Below, piece after piece: positions 36,701 through 48,700 of a DNA stretch of 64,000 bases. Origin of the DNA: Siphonodentalium dalli (Eukaryota; Mollusca; Scaphopoda; Gadilida; Siphonodentaliidae); assembly GCA_032622095.1 (NCBI GenBank), contig CP136063.1:215903982-215967981 (forward strand), read 5' to 3'. How positions within the stretch are numbered: the first letter of the stretch is position 1; each line of letters begins with the position of its first letter. The notes under the pieces are model-generated. The model worked only from the letters and a program-made list of their open reading frames with translations. It made no database searches and was not told the origin of the DNA. A program made the translations under genes and the position numbers.

Positions 36701-39700
36701 ATAAAAATAAAAATACAAAAGTGCACACACCAAGCCTGAATATACATGTAGTGTGTCTGACATTTGCAGAATTAGGTCACCAGAGTGTGAATTTAGTGAC
36801 GCTATCCCTCATGGCAAGCTAGTCAAATTTACCCTCTGGGAACCTGAAGCTGTTTAGGCCTCAACTGCTATATGAGAGAACGAGGATCAGATTGAAGTTC
36901 CCCAGTTGAAGTTGGTGACATTCACCCATTATTCACCTTGATTATACATTTTCTCTTCTGCAAATTAGGAGATACAATAATGCCCTAAATAATCAACTCC
37001 TTAACTACAGTTACCCATAATTCTGATGTGGTTAAGGAGTCGATTATTTAGGGCATTACTGTATAGAAACTGAAAAGAAGAGAAAAAGTAGCTAAAAACA
37101 AGGTTAATATGAGACTATAGATGCTTCCCAGCAAGCCTTGAAATAGTGTGTCTGTCATTTGCAGAATGAGGTCCCCAGAGGGTGAATTTAGTGATGCTAC
37201 CCCGCATAGCGGGCTAGCATCACCAAATTCACCCTCTGGGGACCTCATTCTGCTTATAACTCGGCAGAATGAGGTTCCCAGAGGGTGAATTTGGTGATGC
37301 TAGCCCGCTATGTGGGGTAGGATCACTAAATTCACCCTCTGGGGACCTCATTCTGCAAATGACAGACACACTATTTCAAGGCTTGCTTCCCAGATGCTGA
37401 AGGTCTATACAGAATGAGGTCCTCATACACCATAACCAGGCATGGCACACAATCATGTTTTAAAAATATTTTGGCCTCAGAAAAAACTGTTAGAAACAGG
37501 AAATTGACCATGCATGGCCTAACAAAGTTTTTTTCATATTCTCAATTTACACTCTATCAGTAAATAAATGTACACTTAGGTACCAGCGGTCAACCTATAC
37601 AATTCTGCATTGTTGGTCTAAAGAGAATAACTTGCATGGGGCTTCAACAATTCCAATCCCCATAAGTGTTTATTGGTTGAAACTCCACTCAACTGTCCCC
37701 TTCTGTCAGATATATCCCTTGTATCAGTTGTCTGGATGACTTACACTAAATTTCAAAGGTACTAATCTATATATAATTATACAAAAGAGTAGGATATGTC
37801 TGTCTGTCTGTTTGCGATTTTTCTCCCAGACCCCTCGACCGATTTCAACCAAATTTGGTGTGGTGAGTGGCGGATGTTATAACGGCGATAGTCAATATTT
37901 TGATTTTTTTTTTTTAAAGTAATTTAATTTTTATAATTGTTAAATGGAGCAAAGAGTTCAATCTAAAAAAAAAAAATTCACTTCAGGATGTGTGTAAGGA
38001 CAGCACTTTTGCCTTCTGCTCATAATTTAAGATGCTTCAAACTGTCTGTTTCAGATTTTTCTCAACCAAATTTGGTATGGTGACTTGGGGAACCCTGGTA
38101 GATGTGAAAACGGCGTTAGATTTTTAAAATTTTGATTTAAAAACAAATTTATGAAATTGTTTTTGTTTAAATTAAAATTAATATTTGTTTTATAAATGAC
38201 GAAGTGTTTAAATGATAAAAATTTGCACGAGGCACACAAAGGGGCCATCACTGAATAAAGAATTTGTTTAGGATCAAACTGTGTGGATAGCACAAAGGTG
38301 CCACAGGCCCCTCTGACATTGAATAAAGGCTCCCAAAGGTAGCCTGTTTCAGCTAGTAGTTTATAATTTTACAGACACAATTTCTCAGATAGTTTTAATT
38401 TTTTTAGGCAACACAGGCCCAAGACAAGAGTCAATTACGGTGAAGCTGATGCCTAATACTGTTTTCACTGGCGTCTTTTCTCCCATAATTCCTGGGTTAC
38501 CCACAATTCTTAGAAAAAGTTCATGGGACCTCTCACATGAGGTCATTTTATCCTATTTAAATTCTATTTTAAAAACTAAAATAGCTAATAGGGAGGTTTC
38601 CATATATTCAAAAATATATATTTTATATAGAGATAAATGTTAATAACATAAAGTGTGAAATAGCTGAACATGCCTTGCTGAACGTTAGACCGTGAAGTTA
38701 AGAGGTCGTAAAAACCTGGGAAACATGTATGAGTTTGTGCATATAAACACATCACGATGGTCCCTTGATATTAACTCTAGACTCTTTGGAAATAAAATAA
38801 AAATCATCCATGACATGATCCAGCATTTATATCAAGACCGATAAGATTCAAAACAGGTGTACGGTATGAACTACAGTAATGGCCTAAATAATCAACTCCT
38901 TAACCACAGCAGAATTATGGGCAATTTTTCAGGATTTAATCGGAAAAATGGCTCGTTTACCCATAATTTTGCTCTGGTTAAGGAGTCGATTATTTAGAGC
39001 ATTACTGTAGCCATAATTCAAGATGCTTCAATGTTGGTGGTTTCTGCTGATTTTTTCTCTATTTTTGGCTGAAAAAAATGAATGCTATTTACAGACCATT
39101 TGAAAGGTTTATAACTGATCTGATTTCTCCAGAAACCATTCACTAATATAGACTTTAACCCTTTCATGACTGCAGCTTACTGAAATTTTGCGAAAAACCC
39201 TGTGCCAATGCATTTTGTTTTATATGCGAGTCTCCCATAGGGAGTCTCGCATATATAAGAGAATACATTGGCCTAACAATATATACCTTGACATTGTAAG
39301 CCAGTGCATTCTCTTATATATGCGAGGCTCCCTATGGGAGACTTGCATATATAAGAGAATGCACTGGCACAGGATCTTTAATGCGGCACCAGCGCAGCTC
39401 CCATCATGAAAAGGATATTTCAGTTTGCCAGTTGCTATCCTCTATGAGTTTTCCCTACATATTTTCGGGGGAATGGGACTTAAGAAGCCAGTTAAACTCT
39501 ACATGCCCATTACTTATATCAAGGGAAGAAAAGCTAGTCAAGACAACCACAATTCATCTATTTAACCCTTTGAGTGCCAGGGGCCGATCTCATCGGCCCT
39601 AAACCTACAAAAAAAGTCTAAAAGAATATAAGAATAAATTATTAAAATTATAAAATTGTTAAAGAATGTAAGAAAAAATGGTAAAAAGTGTTAAAAAAAG

Positions 39701-42700
39701 ATTTTTTTTAGGCCAATGCATTCTCTTATATATGCGAGGCGACCTATGGTCGACTCGCATATATAAGAGAATGCATTGGCGCAGGGTATATGGGTTGATA
39801 AAAAAATCGGACCTGGCACTCAAAGGGTTAAACACAGCAGAAGTTAAGGTTTCCTGCATATGAAAGTCTGGGCCTTATGGAACTGCAATGAGTCTCTTAT
39901 TTCAGTCTGTGAATACAGGTGTCATTTGATTTGAGTAGTCAAATTTGAGTACCACATGCAGGTATTGGCATGTAAAGTAAAGATTAACTTTATCTCAATG
40001 TCTATGTGACGAGGCTTAAAATGCATTGAACTACTGTACTGCCCAAAGTAAACCCTGGTTATATTTTTTAACTGTGGTATACTTTGCCGCGACTTTGGTG
40101 CGAACATGATGCCATGCTGGCGTATTGTGAAACTCTGCATGTGCGCTGATACTATTAATTAATGGAAGTGTCTAGGGCTATCATCTTATAACTGCATTTA
40201 AGGTCTAAATGAAATGCGGTTTAACTGGGGTGGCACCCTAGTTAGATGGGTCAATTACTGAGAGCAGTTGAACCTAGATATTGTTTGAATTGCCACTTTC
40301 ATGAAAGCATGCATGTTGTTTCAAGAGCAATTACAGTGAAAGCCGAAAGATAATGTAAACCAGTCCTTCCCAGGAGACTGGCTCAATTGCTCTCGCACCC
40401 ATACACACGCAATTTTCAATTCACAGGTGCTAAAATTTGCACTTGCCCCTCTTGCTTATGGTGGCTGCAAATGCCAATTCAATGTTGGAACTATTTGAAA
40501 GTTACTTAGATCCTGTCCCGTCTCCATTCAATTATGGTCATGTGATAGTTTAACTGGACATACATGTACTAGTATGTCTATCCCACAGATTGGGCACAAT
40601 GACATTTTGTTTGAGACAACCCCCATCTTATGATTATATTACGGGTACAACTGCATCCTTCTTCGGGAGCAAATAAGTGCTATCGCTGTGTTTTCCTCAT
40701 GGGAAAGACTGTAAACCAGTCAAGTATTTTATATAGAAGTGTCAAAATTTCATGTGCAGATTTCAGCTACATTTCTTGTTACAGATCGAGAAGTTAATAG
40801 ACAAAGTAACATATGACAGATACAGACGGTTACGATTTCTACGAGGTAATTATACAATTAACAAGTACAGTAATGCCCTAAATAATCGACTCGTTAACCA
40901 CAGCAGAATTATGGGTAATTTTTCAGGATTTAGTCGGAAATATGGCTTGTTGCCATTGCAAATTATGCCTTGCGGAGCTTTAACCTACTCAACCATAGCA
41001 TGTCTGACATTTACTACTTAAAAATGTTAAGCTAAACAGAAAACCAGTATGAAGTAAAGTATGCTCAAGTCTGATATTTGCGGGCTAGCATAACAAAAAT
41101 TCACCCTATGTGAACCTCATTCTGCTTAGGCCTCAACTGCAATGGCAGACCTAAGATCAGATTGAAGTTTGCCAGTTGAAGTTGGTTATGTTCACCCATT
41201 ATTCACCTTGATTATGCATTTTATCTTTCTGAAAATTAGGGCATATAGAAACTGAACAGAAGGGAAAAATTAACTAAAAACAATGTTAATGTGAGACTAT
41301 AGACACTTCCCAAGAGATGAGGCCTAATCAAAATGAGGTCCCCAGAACTTGAGAAGGTGAATTTGGTAATGCTAGCCCGCAGTGCGGGGTAGTATCACTA
41401 AACTTACCCTCTTGGGACCTCATTCTGCAAATATCAGACACACTATTTCAAGGCTTGCCTATGTTACAGTTTTTGCGACTCTCTGCATGTACTTCCAGTA
41501 TAAATTTTATCAAATAAGTTCATCTAAAAAATTGTATTTTGTGAGTATGTTTTCTTTGCTTTTGCATTACTTTTATTGTTATATTTGTGGTTCTTATTAT
41601 GTCTACATGTATTTGGCCAAAGTTTCTGATAAATTGCCCCAAAAATTCTTAAATGGCAAAAAAATATACCAAACTAATTTTCTGGCCAGAGCGAACCCTG
41701 CTTCCACGTTGGCCGCATGCCATATTCCATTATTAGCTCAACTTACTTTTGTAAGTTTGAGCTATTGCCATGGCTTGGCATCCGTCGTCCGTGTGCGCGT
41801 GTGTGCGTGTGTCCGTCAACAATTTCCTTTGGCGCGGGCTACAGGTCGTACCTTTGGTCTGATCTTTATGAAATTTTGCATGAATGTTGACATTGACATG
41901 TAGATGGGAACGAGTCATTTTGGGGTCATTCGGCCAAAAAACATGGCCGCTGGTGGCCATCTTGGATTTCAAAATTCAATCCATTGGCACGGGCTACAGG
42001 TCGTACTGTTCGTTTGATCATCATGAAATTTGTCATGGATGTTAATATTGACATGTAGATGGGAACGAGTCATTTTGGGGTTGTTCGGCCAAAAAACATG
42101 GCCGTCAGCAGCCATCTTGGATTTTACTCTTTGCATGACTAAATCATTTGGCGCAGGCTACAGGTCGTAGTTTTGATCGGAACGTCATGAAATTTGTCAT
42201 GGATGTTAACAATGACATGTAGATGGGAACGAGTGATTTTGGGGTTGTTCAGTCAAAAAACATGGCCGCCAGCAGCCATCTTGGATTTTACTCTTTGCAT
42301 GACTAAATCCTTTGGCGCGGGCTACAGGTCGTACCTTTGGTCTGATCTTTATGAAATTTGTCATGAATGTTGACATTGACATGTAGATGGGAACGAGTCA
42401 TTTTGGGGTCATTCGGCCGAAAAACATGGCCGCTGGTGGCCATTTTGGATTTCAAAATTCAATACATTGGCGCGGGCTACAGGTCGTACTGTTCGTCTGA
42501 TCATTATGAAATTTGTCATGGATGTATATATTGACATGTAGATGGGAACGAGTCATTTTGGGGTTGTTCGGCCAAAAAACATGGCCGCCAGCAGCCATCT
42601 TGGATTTTACTCTTTGCATGACTAAATTCTTTGGCGCGGGCTACAGGTTGTAGCTTTGGTCAGAACTTCGTGAAATTTGTCATGGATGTTAACCATGACA

Positions 42701-45700
42701 TGTAGATGGGAACGAGTAATTTTGGGGTCGTTCGGCCAAAAAACATGGCCGCCAGCAGCCATCATGGATTTTACTCTTTGCATGACTAAATCCTTTGGCG
42801 CGGGCTACAGGTCGTACCTATGGTCTGATCTTTATGAATTTTGTCATGGATGTTAACCATGACATGTAGATGGGAACGAGTGATTTTGGGGTCATTCGGC
42901 CAAAAAACATGGCCGCTGGTGGCCATTTTGGATTTCAAAATTCAATCCATTGGCGCGGGCTACATGTTGTGCTGTTCGTCTGATCATCATGAAATTTGTC
43001 ATGGATGTTAATATTGACATGTAGATGGGAACGAGTGATTTTGGGGTCGTTCAGCCAAAAAACATGGCCGCCAGCAGCCATCTTGGATTTTACTCTTTGC
43101 ATGACTAAATTCTTTGGCGCGGGCTACAGGTTGTAGCTTTGGTCAGAACTTCATGAAATTTGTCATGGATGTTAACCATGACATGTAGATGGGAACGAGT
43201 GATTTTGGGGTCGTTCGGCCAAAAAACATGGCCGCCAGCATCCATCTTGGATTTTACTCTTTGCACGACTAAATCCTTTGGCGCGGGTTACAGGTCGTAC
43301 CTTTGGTCTGACCTTTATGAAATTTGTCATGAATATTGATATTGACATGTATATGGGAACGAGTCATTTTGGGGTCATACGGCCAAAAAACATGGCCGCT
43401 GGCAGCCATCTTGGATTTTACTCTTTGCATGACTAAATCCTTTGGCGCAGGCTACAGGTCGTAGTTTTGATCAGAACTTCATGAAAATTGTCATGGATGT
43501 TAACAATGACATGTAGATGGGAACGAGTGATTTTGGGGTTGTTCGGCCAAAAAACATGGCCGCCAGCAGCCATCATGGATTTTACTCTTTGCATGACTAA
43601 ATCCTTTGGCGCGGGCTACAGGTCGTACCTATGGTCTGACCTTTATGAAATTTGTCATGAATATTGATATTGACATGTATATGGGAACGAGTCATTTTGG
43701 GGTCATACGGCCAAAAAACATGGCCACTGGCAGCCATCTTGGATTTCAAAATTCAATCCATTGGCACGGGCTACAGGTCGTACTGTTTGTCTGAACATCA
43801 TGATATTTATCATGTGCCATATTGGATTTTACTCTTTGCATGAATAAATCCTTTGGTGCGGGCTACAGGTCGTAGCTTTGGTCGGAACTTCAAGAAATTT
43901 GTCATGTACACTGTATGTTAACAATGACATGTAGATGGGAAACGAGTCATTTTGGGGTCTTTCGGCCGAAAAACATGGACGACAGCAGCCATCTTGGATT
44001 TTACTCTTTGCATGACTAAATCCATTGGCACAGGCTACAGGTCATACCTTTGATCAGATCATTATGAGATTTGTAAAGGCTGTAGATGGGAACAAGTCAT
44101 TTTGGGGTAATTCTGAAAAAATCATGGCTGCCGGTGGCCATTTTAGAATTTACTCTTTGCATCAATAAATCCTTTGTCACACCATAATCACCACATCCCT
44201 GATCCGATCATTATGAAACCTTTTATGAATGTTGATATTGACATGAACATCTAGTCTTACTTAGACATTTCATATAGGAAATGTACTCCAATATACATGA
44301 GAATATGGTAGTAACAAGAATACTGATTAAATCCATAGCTGGTCATATAGTTTGGAGGTCATGACTAATGTCCAAAAAGTATTGGCCTCTGACTCTCTAC
44401 CCATTATCAAATCAATTAACAGCAGTGCAGTCCTTGTGTATAACAAAAGAGTGGCACAAAATAGATGATATTGATACTGTAATATATGCCAGTGCTTGTG
44501 GACTGTCCAATGACCTGAAGTATTGATTTGTTGGTATGATTGTAGTGCAACTCATCAACACCCAGATATAAGCCAAGTTATGCACCAAAATTGACGAAAA
44601 TAGCTCCAAATATACAGTAATGCCCTAAATAATCGACTCCTTAACCACAGCAGAATTATGGGTTATTTTTAAGGATTTAGTTGGAAATATGGCTTGTTGC
44701 CATTCATCGGAAAGCTCTCACTGAGAGCTTTCCAATGAATGGCAACAAGCCATATTTCCGACTAAATCCTGAAAAGTTACCCATAATTCTGCTGTGGTTA
44801 AGGAGTCGATTATTTAGGGCATTACAGTACTGTAATATATGACAGTGCTTGTGGACTGTCCAATGCCCTGAATTATTGATTTGTTGGTATGATTGTACTG
44901 CAACTCATCAACACCCAGATAGAAGCCAAGTTATGCACCAAAATTGTCGAGAATATCTCCAAATATATTCTATTTTGAGAAGATGGGCCTTTGACAAACT
45001 GGGATTCAGATAGTGGTGATTGTGTACTGTCCAATGTATTGATTTGTTGGTGTTATTTTAGTGCAAGTCATAAACTCCCAGATATAACAGGATATAAGCC
45101 AAGTTATGTACAAAAATTGATGAAAATAGCTCCAACCATCTTCTATTTTGAGAAGATGGGCATTTGGTATTCAAACTAGGATTCAGATTTATTCATCTCA
45201 GATTGACTAGGGGCAATCTGAGTTTAAATTTAAAGTGAAAGCTTAACAATTTTGAAGTAAGTTTGAACCTTGTACAATCTGTGTTAGGCTATAAGGCAGC
45301 TGTAATTTCAAGGGTTGTAAGAGGGCTGAAAATAAGTGTTTGGGGGAACATTACTGCCAGTGTAGCCTGTGTTATAAATGTGGCATTACTGATATGATGG
45401 TTTATATATTCTAAACAAAATGTGAAAGTTCACAAAAAAGTAAGAAATTTGGATCCGTATGTTTATCTGTTGTACAATAGCCCAATTTTTGTTTCTCCCC
45501 TGAATTTTGCCATTTGCACTTGCAAGATTATATCTTTAAATTGCTTTAACTTTTTTTCTATTTAAAATATTTGTCAGTTTTATTATTAAAGCCCTGTCAG
45601 GTTAGAGGATACATGTACAGTAATGCCCTAAATAATCGACTCCTTAACCACAGCAGAATTATGGGTATTTTTTCAGGATTTAGTCGGAAATATGGCTTGT

Positions 45701-48700
45701 TGCCATTAATCGGAAAGCTCTCAGTGAGTTGGTGTATTTTTGATGCCTCGTTTTAGCTTATTAATATGGATGGAACTGAACTCGTAAACAACTATCCACT
45801 TAAACACCCTTTCGTTTGTCTAGCCGTCCATCCGTCTGGGCATAATATCTCTGTCATGAGTTATTGGATCCTGAAGAAATCTGGAGGTTCACCATCATGA
45901 CTGCTTCCATCAGAGTGGAAAATTATATTGTTCAAGTTTTCCATTCTAGAGTTACCCTTCTTTGTTTATCGAGTAATCTTATTTTTGTTTGTCCATCTGC
46001 GCAGATATATATCAGCAATGGGTTATCGCATGTGATTGAAATTTAGTATGGTGTTTTGCCATCAAGACTGCTTTCAAATGAGGGGCGATTGACGTTTTCA
46101 TTATCAATTCTAGAGTTATCCGATTTTATTTTAAATTTGAGTTCTGTCACGCCCATGTTTCAATTTGGCACCACGAGGGTATGCCAGCACCTGGGGTGCA
46201 AATTCTTGTTGTGTACTGCTACCTAAGTAACTAGTTGCTCTGTCTCCTCAGTATGGTAAATATTTCAGCAGTCATATACTGACTTATGTTGTTCATCAAG
46301 AAATAACTTTTAATAACATTAATTTCTTTTTGACATGCTTCCTAAATGACTTTTAAATGTGTGTTTCTAATAATTTTAGAAGACAAGAGTTATAGCCCAA
46401 GATCTATGTGTTAACCCTTTCCTGATGGGGTTCATGACGGGAGCTGCGCTGGTTCAACATTAACTATCCTGTGTCAGTGCATTCTCTTATACAGTAATGC
46501 CCTAAATAATCGACTCCTTAACCACAGCAGAATTATGGGTAATTTTTCAGGATTTAGTCGGAAATATGGCTTGTTGCCATTAATCAGAAAGCGAAAAATT
46601 ACCCTAAATTCTGCTATGGTTAAGGAGTCGATTAATTAGGGCATTACTGTATATGCAAGGCTCCCTATGTTATCTCAAAATTCAGTCATGGAAGGGTTAA
46701 CAACTCACTCTTGGTTAAATTTGAAACAATTATTGTAAGCTTTACCTAATATTTATCTCTTCTAAATTAACTATTGCGACTGACTTGATAGATGACTCCT
46801 TTGGTTTCTATAAGAAGGCGATGATTTCTCATTGCAGAAGTAGATTCTGATCCAAATAGGACGTTCTGTCCAGAGGTGGGCTGTGAGACAGTTTGTCACG
46901 TGTGCAGTGTCAGCGAGGAGCAACTCATCAAACCTATTCCTGTCTTCTGTCCCACAGTAAGTACTCAATTAGTGTTCTAACTCATCAAACCTATTCCTGT
47001 CTTCTGTCCCACAGTAAGTACTCAATTAGTGTTCTAACTCATCAATCCTATTCCTGTCTTCTGTCCCACAGTAAGTACTCAATTAGTGTTCTAACTCATC
47101 AAACCTATTCCTGTCTTCTGTCCCACAGTAAGTACTCAATTAGTGTTCTAACTCATCAAACCTATTCCTGTCTTCTGTCCCACAGTAAGTACTCAATTAG
47201 TGTTCTAACTCATCAATCCTATTCCTGTCTTCTGTCCCACAGTAAGTACTCAATTAGTGTTCTAACTCATCAAACCTATTCCTGTCTTCTGTCCCACAGT
47301 AAGTACTCAATTAGTGTTCTAACTCATCAAATCTATTCCTGTCTTCTGTCCCACAGTAAGTACTCAATTAGTGTTCTAACTCATCAAACCTATTCCTGTC
47401 TTCTGTCCCACAGTAAGTACTCAATTAGTGTTCTAACTCATCAAACCTATTCCTGTCTTCTGTCCCACAGTAAGTACTCAATTAGTGTTCTAACTCATCA
47501 AATCTATTCCTGTCTTCTGTCCCACAGTAAGTACTCAATTAGTGTTCTAACTCATCAAACCTATTCCTGTCTTCTGTCCCACAGTAAGTACTCAATTAGT
47601 GTTCTAACTCATCAAACCTATTCCTGTCTTCTGTCCCACAGTAAGTACTCAATTAGTGTTCTAACTCATCAAATCTATTCCTGTCTTCTGTCCCACAGTA
47701 AGTACTCAATTAGTGTTCTAACTCATCAAACCTATTCCTGTCTTCTGTCCCACAGTAAGTACTCAATTAGTGTTCTAACTCATCAAACCTATTCCTGTCT
47801 TCTGTCCCACAGTAAGTACTCAATTAGTGTTCTAACTCATCAAATCTATTCCTGTCTTCTGTCCCACAGTAAGTACTCAATTAGTGTTCTAACTCATCAA
47901 ACCTATTCCTGTCTTCTGTCCCACAGTAAGTACTCAATTAGTGTTTAACTCATCAAACCTATTCCTGTCTTCTGTCCCACAGTAAGTACTCAATTAGTGT
48001 TCTAACTCATCAAACCTATTCCTGTCTTCTGTCCCACAGTAAGTACTCAATTAGTGTTCTAACTCATCAAACCTATTCCTGTCTTCTGTCCCACAGTAAG
48101 TACTCAATTAGTGTTCTAACTCATCAAACCTATTCCTGTCTTCTGTCCCACAGTAAGTACTCAATTAGTGTTCTAACTCATCAAACCTATTCCTGTCTTC
48201 TGTCCCACAGTAAGTACTCAATTAGTGTGCAAATGAGTCGGTTGCATTGAAATTGGATTACAGACAATAATACCAAGGCATTCAGACAGTTCTGATGTGT
48301 CATTTAAATTGTATTAACACACACAATGGATAGATTCTATTTTCAGTGTATTAACGTAAAGAGTAACGCATACCTTATATGGTGTGCGTCATGACATTTC
48401 TTGTTTTCAATAGCAATAATCAACTTGTATTTATGTCAATAAAGTGTTGTTTCTTTGGATTTGACATTATCGTACTAATAATTTATTACAGATAGATTAC
48501 ATTATTACATTTATTCCAATATTGAATTTATTAGCTGCATTTATTAATCAGAAGTTCTGCATTATTAAACGCAATGTACACACCTGTGTGAACTGCTTAA
48601 CACAGACAATGGATCATGTCAATGCTACATACGGACCAATCCAACAGACTCGTGTGAACACTTCTTTATTCCAGAGACCACTTCTCCCTATTTTTGTTCT

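Larger units (their letters stand above)
32691..40784. other. RNF144A-like intron 2
   Basis: An 8.1-kb intron with the LINE/piggyBac/MITE nest (33382-35884), several foldback and GAATGAGG repeats (36090-37388), a ...tctcccagacccctcgaccg... repeat at 37790-38290 and three TTAA/TA MITEs to 39827. 34020-34990 (inside the piggyBac body) and 39850-40780 show no recognisable coding. Confidence 0.5.
40846..46837. other. RNF144A-like intron 3
   Basis: Holds the half MITE at 40869, a GAATGAGG copy, the 165-bp array (41755-44175), the 44485-45180 direct repeat and foldback MITEs at 44615, 45618 and 46492. 45180-45600 and 45760-46400 are unassigned. Confidence 0.5.

Noticed and set aside
41382-41903. 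173-codon plus-strand ORF
   Set aside because: It runs across the end of a hairpin repeat, unassigned DNA and the head of the 165-bp array; there is no domain-like composition.
46893-47948. Open frame of 351 codons with 19-residue repeats
   Set aside because: It is a by-product of the 57-bp array (multiple of three) in a frame different from the RNF144A-like exon. The exon frame stops within the first unit.
46924-48228. Regular array resembling a CRISPR
   Set aside because: Units are contiguous tandem repeats without unique spacers, in a eukaryotic intron, and overlap a coding exon.
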